64,000 nucleotides of DNA from Oscillatoriaceae cyanobacterium Prado104. Lineage in GTDB: Bacteria; Cyanobacteriota; Cyanobacteriia; Cyanobacteriales; Microcoleaceae. Below the pieces are notes generated by a model. That model was not told where the DNA came from, did no database searches, and saw nothing but the letters and a program-made list of their open reading frames with translations. The stretch spans positions 1 through 64,000 of the forward strand of contig JALOON010000062.1 of assembly GCA_025454405.1 (NCBI GenBank). Direction: 5' to 3'. The position numbers were made by a program, and so were the translations under genes. Of this stretch, positions 29,056 through 37,558 are shown one piece after another (positions within the stretch are counted from its first letter, which is position 1; every line of letters begins with the position of its first letter).

Positions 29056-30858
29056 TTAATGACTTTCAAAATCATCTAAGCCGGGTCTGGGTACTGCTAA
29101 AACCTTGTTTTTATTTAGCTGGCGCAATGCCATCCAACCTGCAACAGCAGCAGTTAAAGATACCCATCCAGTTAGCGGTTGCAGCAGTAAAAAACCGCCG
29201 ATTGCAAACATCGAGCCAAACATCAACACAATCGCAGCTAACACTCGTTTGATGTCATTTTCTAAGTCTTGAACCGGTGCCAAACCAGTACGATCGCGCT
29301 GTCTTTTCCAACCCGGACCGGCCGGCCGCACCCGGCGGTAAAATTCATCTAAAGTATCGTCAGATTCCGCAGGAGTCGCCAGCATTGCAACTACCCACAT
29401 AATACCAACTGTCACCGTAATAAACAGCAAACGCAAACCAAAATCTTTAATTTGCAAAGCCGGCACAGCGCTGGTAGTCAAACCAACAACAAAACCGCCG
29501 AGAATTGCTGTCAGTTCCGCTGCTGCATTAATTCGCCACCAAAACCAGCGCAAAATTAACACCAATCCCGAACCAGTTCCGATCGCAATTACTAATCGAA
29601 AGACCGTCGCCACATCTTGAGCAAAATAAGCCGCCACCGCCCCTAAAGCAGTAACAAAAATTGAAGAAAGCCGACCCACCCACACGAGTTCTGCCTGAGT
29701 AGCATTTGGCTTGAAAAAGCGCAGGTACAAATCGTTAGTTACGAAGGAAGCGCCCCAGTTAATTGAAGTAGAAACCGTACTCATAAAAGCTGCCAGCAAG
29801 GATGCTACTACTAACCCCAAAACTGCTGGAGGCAAAAAATCTAGCATCAATTTAGGATAACCCAATTCTCGGTCTTCCAAATCGGGATAAATTGCGATCG
29901 CCACCAAAGCAACTACAATCCAAGGCCAAGTCCGCACCACGTAATTCAAAACATTAAACAACCAAGCAGATTTTTCCGCTTCTTGTTCATCTTTTGCCGC
30001 AATCAAACGTTGAATGAATTCGCCACCGCCATCGCTGCGCCGCCAGGACCACCATTGAATGCCAATATAAGCTAAAAACGTGCTAGCGCTGATTCCCGCT
30101 GCTTCACTCCACTGAAAGCCACCCGATCCAAAACTGAAGGGGAAAAATGATAAAATATCCTGTTTTGTAGCTTGCTGTACGGCAGGAATTAGCGCGTGAA
30201 TTCCGGGAATCCGATCGCTGCTAAGAGCAAACATTGCTACTAAAATAGCACCCACAAGTGCTAAAACCAACTGAAAGAAATCTGTCGCAACTACGCCCCA
30301 CAATCCGGCAAATCCTGCGTAAATTAACACGAGAATGCTGACGCCGAGAACGCTGACAAACTTGAGATTTTGTCCCGGTTCGATGCCAAAACTTTGCCAT
30401 ATTTGCAAGGCATCTACAACTTTCACTGTAGCCAACATCGCGTAACCGATGCCGATGCAGTTGATAGGAACCGCAAACAAAAATGCTTTCGTCGCGCGCA
30501 AAATAGCCGCTGTTTTTCCCCCGTAGCGCACCTCTGTCAGTTCCGCATCGGTGATGACTTCCGATCGCCGCCACATTTTGGCAAAAACATAGACCATAAT
30601 AATGTGAGAAATGCCGAAACTCCACCATTCCCAATTTCCAGCAATGCCGCGATTGCCGACAATTCCGGCGACGTAGAGAGGCGTGTCAATGGAAAAAGTA
30701 GTCGCGGCCATGCTGCTACCAGCCAGCCACCAAGGAAGCGATCGGCCCGATACAAAAAAATCTACCATACTCTTTGACCCTTTACGGGAAAGATACAATC
30801 CCAACCACAGGGAGAATATTAGGTAAAGCAGGACAATTAACCAGTCTATTAGTTGCAT
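29056..30858 (-). CDS. Sodium:solute symporter family transporter
   Basis: A 600-residue inner-membrane carrier with about 13 hydrophobic helices, of the SSS family, which uses the sodium gradient to import solutes. The N terminus has DWLIVLLYLIFSLWLGLYLS followed by FFVSGRSLPWWLAGSSMAATTFS, the typical first-helix signature region. The core includes AAFMSTVSTSINWGASFVTN, matching the family's second sodium-site helix. The substrate cannot be told from sequence. Its nearest neighbours are a repeat array upstream and an antitoxin remnant downstream; no metabolic context is visible. Confidence 0.92.
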   Translation of the reverse strand: MQLIDWLIVLLYLIFSLWLGLYLSRKGSKSMVDFFVSGRSLPWWLAGSSMAATTFSIDTPLYVAGIVGNRGIAGNWEWWSFGISHIIMVYVFAKMWRRSEVITDAELTEVRYGGKTAAILRATKAFLFAVPINCIGIGYAMLATVKVVDALQIWQSFGIEPGQNLKFVSVLGVSILVLIYAGFAGLWGVVATDFFQLVLALVGAILVAMFALSSDRIPGIHALIPAVQQATKQDILSFFPFSFGSGGFQWSEAAGISASTFLAYIGIQWWSWRRSDGGGEFIQRLIAAKDEQEAEKSAWLFNVLNYVVRTWPWIVVALVAIAIYPDLEDRELGYPKLMLDFLPPAVLGLVVASLLAAFMSTVSTSINWGASFVTNDLYLRFFKPNATQAELVWVGRLSSIFVTALGAVAAYFAQDVATVFRLVIAIGTGSGLVLILRWFWWRINAAAELTAILGGFVVGLTTSAVPALQIKDFGLRLLFITVTVGIMWVVAMLATPAESDDTLDEFYRRVRPAGPGWKRQRDRTGLAPVQDLENDIKRVLAAIVLMFGSMFAIGGFLLLQPLTGWVSLTAAVAGWMALRQLNKNKVLAVPRPGLDDFESH

Positions 30859-30905
30859 AGATTCGCGTTGATTTGAGTTGAGAATTGCAATTCGAGAAAT
30901 CTCGT

Positions 30906-31185
30906 TTTTACCGCAGGTTAGATCCCCCTAAATCCCCCTTAAGAAGGGGGACTTCGAGCGCTTTTACCGCAGTTTAGATCCCCCTAAATCCCCCTTAAGA
31001 AGGGGGACTTCGAGCGCTTTTACCGCAGGTTAGATCCCCCTAAATCCCCCTTAAGAAGGGGGACTTCGAGCGCTTTTACCGCAATCTAGATCCCCCTAAA
31101 TCCCCCTTAAAAAGGGGGACTTCGAGCGCTTTTACCGCAATCTAGATCCCCCTAAATCCCCCTTAAAAAGGGGGACTTTGAACAC
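30906..31185. repeat. Five-copy 56-bp tandem array with hairpins
   Basis: Exactly spaced units start at 30906, 30962, 31018, 31074 and 31130. Each holds GATCCCCCTAAATCCCCC followed by TTAAGAAGGGGG or TTAAAAAGGGGG, a C/G-run stem, and ends GACTTCGAGCGC. A degenerate half-unit in inverted orientation follows near 31190-31215. The array lies upstream of the symporter gene and has no spacers, so it is not CRISPR. Confidence 0.95.
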
Positions 31186-31305
31186 TCCGGTTCCCCCCTT
31201 CTTAAGGGGGGGGGATCGAGATCTAATGGTCAAACAACAGGCTGATGCTACCTAGTTTCAGCTATATGCAAATCTTGAATTACAAGACTTACTCATTAAA
31301 ACCAA

Positions 31306-31370
31306 AGAAACCGGGTTTTTATCGAAGCTGCAGGCGAGTGTGAAAGATTTTCGCAAAAAACCCGGTTTCT
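31306..31370. repeat. Inverted repeat AGAAACCGGGTTTTT / AAAAACCCGGTTTCT
   Basis: Perfect arms of about 15 bases flank a 35-base centre. Fragments of the same ACCGGGTTT motif recur at 42750-42790. This is a dispersed palindromic element typical of cyanobacterial intergenic DNA; no coding potential is seen. Confidence 0.75.
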
Positions 31371-31506
31371 GACTACCCGCACACAAGTCTTGAATTAGCT
31401 ATGTTGCAGTTGACGCCTAAAACAGTTTACAGTCTTCGGTCTTAATTCCCGTATATTTTTAGGAAAATGAGCTGGCAAAAAGTTTAGCATGAAGGGGCGA
31501 TCGACT

Positions 31507-33065
31507 TTATATTAATCTAGAATCTGTCACCTTCAACAGTTGTCTCCCCACAAGTTCATCAATCTCCGGCTGTGCGGGAAATATTTCTCCTATTCGATCG
31601 CCCAGTAAAATTAATTGCTCTAAATTAGGATACTTCAAATTGCGCAAATCTGTAGCATTAACTTGAGTATTTCCGTTGAACAGCCGGAAAAACGCATCTA
31701 CCAAACTCGAATTTAGGTGAGGTTCAATCCCCGTCCCCGTTGGTGAAAGTAATTTAAATGGTTCTCAAAACCCACTTTCGGATATTTAATTCGATCGGCA
31801 TTCCAAACAACAGCAACAATTCGCTTTTTCTCTTCCTTTGATGAGAAGCGCTTGGTCAAAACATAATGTTCGTTAGGTACAAATAATGCAGCATTTTTTT
31901 CCGTAACTGCTAAAGCTTGAGGCTTTCTCGTTACTGCTGGATATTCAATACCGCCCGCTGAGAAATTTGCGGGATAAATTAGCGGCATTGTACCATTTTC
32001 CGGCGCGAGACGCAAGTTCGATCGCACTCTAAAATCAACCACTTTCCCCGTAGAAACCGTTAAACCTAATTCCTCTAATCTGCAAGTAAATTGACTCATT
32101 TTTTCTACTACTTGCTGGCTGGCGCGATCGGGCAAAATTCGGATAATTCGATCGGCATCTTGGGGATTCACTGCATCGCAATACCGCAATTGATGGGATG
32201 AAATTAAATCGTCATCTGCACTGTTGCTGGAAGTTATTAATATATTTTCATGCTTGTCTGTTTGTTTGGTAGCGCGCATAATAATAGTTTCTTGCAGCAC
32301 CGCATCATCCTGAAATGGCAACTGTCGGGATTCAAATAAATGTAGCTGGCGCAAAGCCATCATTTCTAGAAATACTTTGCGGAAATCTCGAAAGTACAAA
32401 CCGCTGCAAAAACTGCGGGGAGTAATCGATACTAATTCGCCGTTTGGTGCGAGCAATTTAGCAGCAGCAACTGCAAATCCGGCGTAAAGATTGCTGGTTT
32501 CTACACCCAGGGAACGCAACAAGGTTCTAGTTTGGGATTTTGCATTGATTTTGGCGTAGGGAGGGTTGATAATTGCATGGGTAAATTCTGATTTTTGGGG
32601 TTGCGTAAATAGAGTGGGATGGATTCGATCGACCGCATCTTGAATAAAATCAACTTGACGGATTTCGCTAGCAAAAACTATTCCGCACCGCTGGCATTCA
32701 CTTGCGCACAATTCTAAAACTTGCTTGAGGTATTCAATTAAAATAATATCAACTTCATACGCGGTAATTTGCAGGATGCGCGGTTTTTTTGGGCGCTGGC
32801 AAATCTCGCAAACAACTGCGGATAAAAGCGATCCAATTCCGGCACCGGCATCTAACAGGGAGATATCTTGAGAGTTAAATTCAAACATTCCCGCCATCAA
32901 GCTTGCGACGGAGGAAGGTGTTAAAAATTGTCCTTTTTTTCCTCTCTGGCTTTGCTGCAATTTTTGGGTTGCTTCTTTGCGCAGGATGTCTAGTCGATCG
33001 AGCAAATTGCTTGCAGTTGAGTTGCTGTTATTTTGAATGCTTAGTTTTTGCAGGTCGGATAGCAT
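31507..33065 (-). pseudogene. N6-adenine DNA methyltransferase, frameshifted
   Basis: The first part (33065 to 31713, 450 residues) has the SAM-binding motif LLDAGAGIGSLLSAV and catalytic NPPY (AIINPPYAKI), of the Eco57I/BsuBI-PstI-like adenine methyltransferase type. It runs to ENHLNYFHQRGRG and then stops. The normal family ending, LVDAFFRLFNGNTQVNATDL, continues in another frame at 31507-31704. The shift falls at or near the G-rich run complementary to 31727-31740. The join is also a few residues shorter than expected, so a small deletion is likely. The methyltransferase core is complete, so residual activity is possible. No matching restriction enzyme is recognised. Confidence 0.75.
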
Positions 33066-33099
33066 AACATTTAATGTAGCGATTGTTTGAGAGATAACA

Positions 33100-33735
33100 T
33101 TAATTTGAGTTCTCCATTTTAATGCGATCGCTACCCATTTCTGTAAAATTCCATTCGCTTATTTCAATATTGATATCTGTATTGACAAATTCCAGCGCCT
33201 CTATTAATGAATGTTCTATAGTTTCATAAAGCGGTCGATCGGCATATTCATAACTGATGAAGCAAACAAGGACATTGGGATAACTAACAATTGTAATATT
33301 TGACGGCACAGGTCTGTGCAAACCATCTTCAGGATTGCCTTGATGAATTAAAATTTTACCAGTTAGTTGATGTTGGCTACTTGGCTGAATGCTGGAAAGC
33401 AGACACGCTTGGAGGCTGCGGAATTCGTCAAGCATCTCAAAGAAAGTTGAAAAAGCGACAGATTGACCGAACTGGTCTTCCATGATATCCCAAGGCAGGG
33501 TGTTTGATTCTCCAAAAAGTCGATGCGGTATCCAGTTAACAAAGTGCCAATATGGAGGTGTTCCTTCATCAATTTTAATTCCATTATAAAAACAAGCAGA
33601 CTCATAGCCTATTACAAAAGCCATAAGTGCGGTCAGGGTTATACCGTTATTGCCCAGATACAATTTTGGTCGGGTACGCACGAGGTCAAATAAGTCATAA
33701 ATTGTTTTAATTAGTGGTTGTTCGATCGCAGTCAT
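33100..33735 (-). CDS. Unknown protein with RPKLYLG motif
   Basis: A 211-residue soluble protein not assigned to a named family. An N-terminal helix leads to TRPKLYLGNNGITLTALMAF, a pattern (RP-x-[LM]-Y-[LI]-G then a helix ending in IxGY) that also occurs in small immunity-like proteins; that likeness is weak. The middle is rich in aromatic residues (YWHFVNWIPHRLF). It lies 34 bp before the adenine methyltransferase on the same strand, and its start is 51 bp from the divergent m5C methyltransferase. A role within the restriction-modification island is inferred only from position. Confidence 0.6.
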   Translation of the reverse strand: MTAIEQPLIKTIYDLFDLVRTRPKLYLGNNGITLTALMAFVIGYESACFYNGIKIDEGTPPYWHFVNWIPHRLFGESNTLPWDIMEDQFGQSVAFSTFFEMLDEFRSLQACLLSSIQPSSQHQLTGKILIHQGNPEDGLHRPVPSNITIVSYPNVLVCFISYEYADRPLYETIEHSLIEALEFVNTDINIEISEWNFTEMGSDRIKMENSN

Positions 33736-33786
33736 ATCCGTGTCTTATATGTTATTTTACTTATTGTAGCAAACAGGTAGCTAACG

Positions 33787-34971
33787 ATGACAAAAATTCA
33801 AACCAAGCGTGTTCCGCGCAGCCTTGACTTGTTTTGCGGCATAGGAGGATTAACTCTGGGTTTTCAACGTGCGGGTATTCAATCAATCGGAGGCATAGAT
33901 TGCTGTCAAAATGCCACACAAACTTTTGAGCACAATCTATCTCCACTTCGCTGTTTCCTATCCGATATAACCCAGACAACGGTTTCCGAAATAGAGGAAT
34001 TCTTTCAAATTTCAGCATCAGAAATCGATATAATTACTGGCGGACCGCCGTGCCAAGGATTTAGCACTGTTGGCAAGCGAGAGATAACCGATCCGCGCAA
34101 TTCTTTATGGCGCAATTTTAGCAACTTGGTGGCAGAAATTCGTCCCGCTTATGTAATTATCGAGAATGTTGAAGGAATGCTGGTAATGCAGGGAGGTAAA
34201 GTGCGCGATTCAGTAATCGCTAGCTTTGCCGATATCGGCTATCACATGAAATGCCGCCTTTTAAAAGCGGCTGACTGCGGCGTTCCCCAACTGCGCAAAC
34301 GTGCTTTTTTTATAGGTTGGTTGGTTGGATTGCTGCCGCCTGAGTTTCCCGTACCAAGTTCTAATTATTATGTGACTGTAGCCGATGCAATTTCAGATTT
34401 ACCGCCATTAAATGCTGGCGAAATATGTAAATCTTACCACAGCGCTCCGCAAACTGCTTATCAAATAGCTAGGCGCAAGAACGCAAACATACTGCTACAT
34501 CACGAGGCTGCAAATCATTCACAAAAGTTAGTTGAAATGCTGAAGTATATCCCCAATGGTGGCAACCGCAAGTCAATTCCCGATCGGCTGCAACCAGCTA
34601 GCGGTTTTCACAATAGCTATGCTCGACTAGCTAGCAATAAACCAGCTATTGCTGTAACTTCTAACATGAGAAAACCTTCCTCTGCAAGAGCGACTCATCC
34701 AACCCAGCATCGAGGATTGACTGTCCGCGAAGGATTGAGGTTGCAATCTTTTGATGATGATTTTGAGGTGATTGGTTCGAGAACATCGCAGTATATTCAA
34801 GTTGGAAATGCCGTACCTCCACTACTCGGATTGGCGGTAGGTAAGGAAGTTGTCAAGGCTTATCAAAGTCACTCAGATGAGGAAATTGTTAAAGCGCGAT
34901 CGCAACCAATTAAATCGCTGAATGCAGACCTAAAATTTCCTATTCAGCTTGCCCTTGAAATCTCTGTTTAA
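33787..34971 (+). CDS. DNA (cytosine-5) methyltransferase
   Basis: A 394-residue m5C methyltransferase. Motif I is LDLFCGIGGLTLGF, motif IV GGPPCQGFS with the catalytic Cys, motif VI IENVEG, motif VIII QLRKRAFFIGW and motif X QVGNAVPP, in the standard order and complete. The target-recognition region between VIII and X is about 140 residues; specificity cannot be read from it. It is divergent from the RPKLYLG gene and has no cytosine restriction nuclease beside it. It may be an orphan enzyme or the protective half of the nuclease-ParA locus that follows. Confidence 0.93.
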   Translation: MTKIQTKRVPRSLDLFCGIGGLTLGFQRAGIQSIGGIDCCQNATQTFEHNLSPLRCFLSDITQTTVSEIEEFFQISASEIDIITGGPPCQGFSTVGKREITDPRNSLWRNFSNLVAEIRPAYVIIENVEGMLVMQGGKVRDSVIASFADIGYHMKCRLLKAADCGVPQLRKRAFFIGWLVGLLPPEFPVPSSNYYVTVADAISDLPPLNAGEICKSYHSAPQTAYQIARRKNANILLHHEAANHSQKLVEMLKYIPNGGNRKSIPDRLQPASGFHNSYARLASNKPAIAVTSNMRKPSSARATHPTQHRGLTVREGLRLQSFDDDFEVIGSRTSQYIQVGNAVPPLLGLAVGKEVVKAYQSHSDEEIVKARSQPIKSLNADLKFPIQLALEISV

Positions 34972-35244
34972 CTTTATAAGCGATCGCACGATTTAGGATT
35001 TTAGATTGACTCCAATGATTAATTTAAGATGACTTGCGCTCTCCAATACATCCGATCGCTATTGTATAACTGTTTTGTATATCGCTTGAATTAATGCAAA
35101 TATCTATGCGATTGTCAAGTCCGATATAAACAATATAAGTTTTATAAAATGATGTTTGCTGTTGGGATAACTATATCGGAAGTAGCTAACCATAACATAA
35201 ACTCAAACCAAGCGTTACGATTTTAATTAAGTATTTAGGTGTAA

Positions 35245-36615
35245 ATGATGGCAGCGATCGACTGGAATGATGTTTTAGATAGGATTTCGGAGAATGCTGA
35301 CGAGCATCAAGTAGAAGAGAGATTTGTCAAACCCCTTCTAGATGCACTTGGATTCAGCGCTGATGAATGGGTACAAGAGTTTAGAACTGGTAAAGGATCG
35401 GCTGATTTTGCTGCCCGCAAAAATCACGACAACGATAAATTTTCAGATTCTAAGATTAATCCATATTTAGTCATTGAAGTTAAAGGCAGAGTATCGGGAA
35501 AGACGATCGTTAACTTAGCAGAAGGTACTCCGCATTACAAACAAACTAAAGAACAGATAAAAAATTATCTTCTTGATTCTAAGTGCCAAACAGTTCAATG
35601 GGGTATCATCACCAATTCAACAGATATCCAGCTATTCCGCAGACATGGTAAAATAGTAGTGCCTGCTACTAATTGCATGAGGATATACAAAAATAATATC
35701 GTGGAGATTATTACTCGAATCAAGCAATTGCTGGACAACCCACCCAAAGCTTTAACAATTTGCATCTATAATGATAAGGGAGGTGTGGGAAAAACTACAA
35801 CTACAATTAACTTGGCTGGAATCCTTTACCAACAGCATAAAAAAGTGCTGGTTGTTGACTTTGACCCGCAACAAGCAGATTTAACAGATTCATTGGGATT
35901 GCAGGAGGGAAAAGTTAAATTATCTGAGTGCCTGGTTGATGGTAGCTTAAATGTTCGAGACACTATTCAACCATTGGCACTGAAGAATAAAGTAGGTCAA
36001 TTAGTTAAGATATTTGATGTCATTCCATCTGACTCGGGGTTAGCGAGGTACATGAATCATGAGTATGAAGCAAAAATTGAAAAAGGTTCAGCAAGGCTGC
36101 AAGATTTGCTCGATATTTTTAGATGCGAATATGATTACATTTTAATTGACGCACCTACGAACTGGACTTTTTTTAGTAAAAGCTCAGTGAGAGCTGCTGA
36201 TGCTATCTTCATGCCCGCAGAACCCAATAACTTTTCGTCTTTAAAAAATGTTGTTAAAGTTATTAAATACTTCTTGCCTGAAGTTAAGAAGGTGAGGGAG
36301 GACGGCGGTCCTATTGCCCTCCCCATCTTTTTCAATAAATACAAAAAAACTGATGCTTTAAAGCAAAGAATGAGGAAAGAAATCACGACAATTCTTACAA
36401 TAAAAAAAGGGGGAAATGAGGTACTAGATCCTAATTTATTGCCATATTTTTGGCCTAAATATACCAAAGGGGAGCCTGACACAAGCATATTTTTTGTACC
36501 GGAATATGAAGTTGTATCGAGTGCAGCTTTTTCTCGAAGACCAGCAGTTTTTCAGCATAAAACAGCAAATAAATATTACTTAGACTTAGCTCGGGAGTAT
36601 TTCTTGTATGAATAA
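35245..36615 (+). CDS. PD-(D/E)XK nuclease-like domain fused to ParA-type ATPase
   Basis: A 456-residue fusion. Residues 1-150 resemble the HsdR N-terminal nuclease domain: Glu25 (VEERFVKPLLDALGF), Asp54 (GKGSADFAAR), Glu78-x-Lys80 (LVIEVKGR) and Gln104-x3-Tyr108 (EQIKNYL). Residues 170-456 are a ParA/MinD ATPase with the deviant Walker A KGGVGKTTT (Lys178, Lys183), Walker A' VVDFDPQQADLT and Walker B YILIDAPTNW. All key positions of both halves are present. It overlaps the next gene by eight bases. ParA proteins normally position DNA or protein cargo; joining one to a restriction-type nuclease suggests a defence or DNA-surveillance role rather than plain partition. The function is inferred. 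Confidence 0.85.
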   Translation: MMAAIDWNDVLDRISENADEHQVEERFVKPLLDALGFSADEWVQEFRTGKGSADFAARKNHDNDKFSDSKINPYLVIEVKGRVSGKTIVNLAEGTPHYKQTKEQIKNYLLDSKCQTVQWGIITNSTDIQLFRRHGKIVVPATNCMRIYKNNIVEIITRIKQLLDNPPKALTICIYNDKGGVGKTTTTINLAGILYQQHKKVLVVDFDPQQADLTDSLGLQEGKVKLSECLVDGSLNVRDTIQPLALKNKVGQLVKIFDVIPSDSGLARYMNHEYEAKIEKGSARLQDLLDIFRCEYDYILIDAPTNWTFFSKSSVRAADAIFMPAEPNNFSSLKNVVKVIKYFLPEVKKVREDGGPIALPIFFNKYKKTDALKQRMRKEITTILTIKKGGNEVLDPNLLPYFWPKYTKGEPDTSIFFVPEYEVVSSAAFSRRPAVFQHKTANKYYLDLAREYFLYE

Positions 36616-37390
36616 TTCAGAGAACATCGGTAGGTTAATGAACTTGGAGTTAGCTAAAATTGACCCAGCAGAATTATGCTCTGATTCAGAGTTTATCATT
36701 GCTGGAGCAGCCGAAGCTATCTTACAATCGGGCAATCGCAATTGGATTCCGATTATCGTCAAAGAAACGAGCAATTCTCGGTATGAAGTTGTAAGCAATA
36801 ACTTTGTCTATGCTGTAGCTCAACAAGCTAAATTAAAGGAAGTATGGTGCATTGTTATTGACCCAAAACCATCAAATATCGAGCAAGCAAAGATTTTAAC
36901 GCGAGAAGCAATTCCTACCGTCAATCTGAGTACCGCATCAAAAGATACTATTGTGGCTGTACTTAAATACTTAGTTCAAGAACATAATTGGAAGAACGTA
37001 AAACCAGTTGAAGCTGCAAAGAAAATTGTTGATTCTAACCGGGAACAATGGTCAGATTTTATCCCTTTGACTAAGCTGCAATGCGGCTTGACTAAGGCAA
37101 GATTGGATTGTATTGCTAAAGTATTTACTATATCGCCACCACCGCCACCACCGCCACCGCCGGAAGCCGTTAGCGTAAAACGCGCATCAAGAGAGGAAAT
37201 TTTCGATCGACTCAATTACTTATGGACTAATAAAATAGGAGGCTTTGAAAAAATTGATGTCGAAAAAACAACCGACGCTATCTTCAACGCGAGTAAAGGC
37301 AAGTGGAAAAGCCTCACTCCAATTTCCAAACTTGAATGCAGCATCGATACAGCCAAAATGAAAATCATTAAAACCTTATTTACTCTGTAA
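36608..37390 (+). CDS. ParB-like / duplicated Rho-N-like partner protein
   Basis: A 260-residue protein. Residues 8-85 look like a ParB/sulfiredoxin-type domain (AKIDPAELC, AAEAILQSG, WIPIIVKE, YEVVSNNFVYAVA). Two related modules follow, each ending in a similar helix: WSDFIPLTKLQCGLTKARLD (about 143-170) and WKSLTPISKLECSIDTAKMK (about 235-257). These resemble Rho-N/SAP-like nucleic-acid-binding modules. A run of nine prolines at 37136-37162 separates them. Its ATG at 36608 lies inside the last codons of the ParA fusion, with GGGAG ten bases upstream, so translation is coupled. It is probably the DNA- or RNA-binding partner of the ATPase. Confidence 0.75.
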   Translation: MNNSENIGRLMNLELAKIDPAELCSDSEFIIAGAAEAILQSGNRNWIPIIVKETSNSRYEVVSNNFVYAVAQQAKLKEVWCIVIDPKPSNIEQAKILTREAIPTVNLSTASKDTIVAVLKYLVQEHNWKNVKPVEAAKKIVDSNREQWSDFIPLTKLQCGLTKARLDCIAKVFTISPPPPPPPPPEAVSVKRASREEIFDRLNYLWTNKIGGFEKIDVEKTTDAIFNASKGKWKSLTPISKLECSIDTAKMKIIKTLFTL

Positions 37391-37558
37391 AACTAGGTTA
37401 ATTAGTCTTGCTGATTCAATTTCGCCCGATCGCTCGTTTTAATTCAAAAATGTGCGAGAATGTCAAGCAAAAGATCGAAAGATTTAAGATTTACAATTAA
37501 CTCCGACGATCGCACCCCAAGTCCGTAAAGAACAGTTAAACGCTCTCTCACACATTTC

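Noticed and set aside
30906-31185. Possible CRISPR array
   Set aside because: Units are contiguous with no unique spacers, and no cas gene is nearby.
33787-34971. Assigning the m5C methyltransferase to CGATCG (HIP1 core) specificity
   Set aside because: The target-recognition region cannot be read for specificity by eye; the abundance of CGATCG in the window is not evidence about this enzyme.
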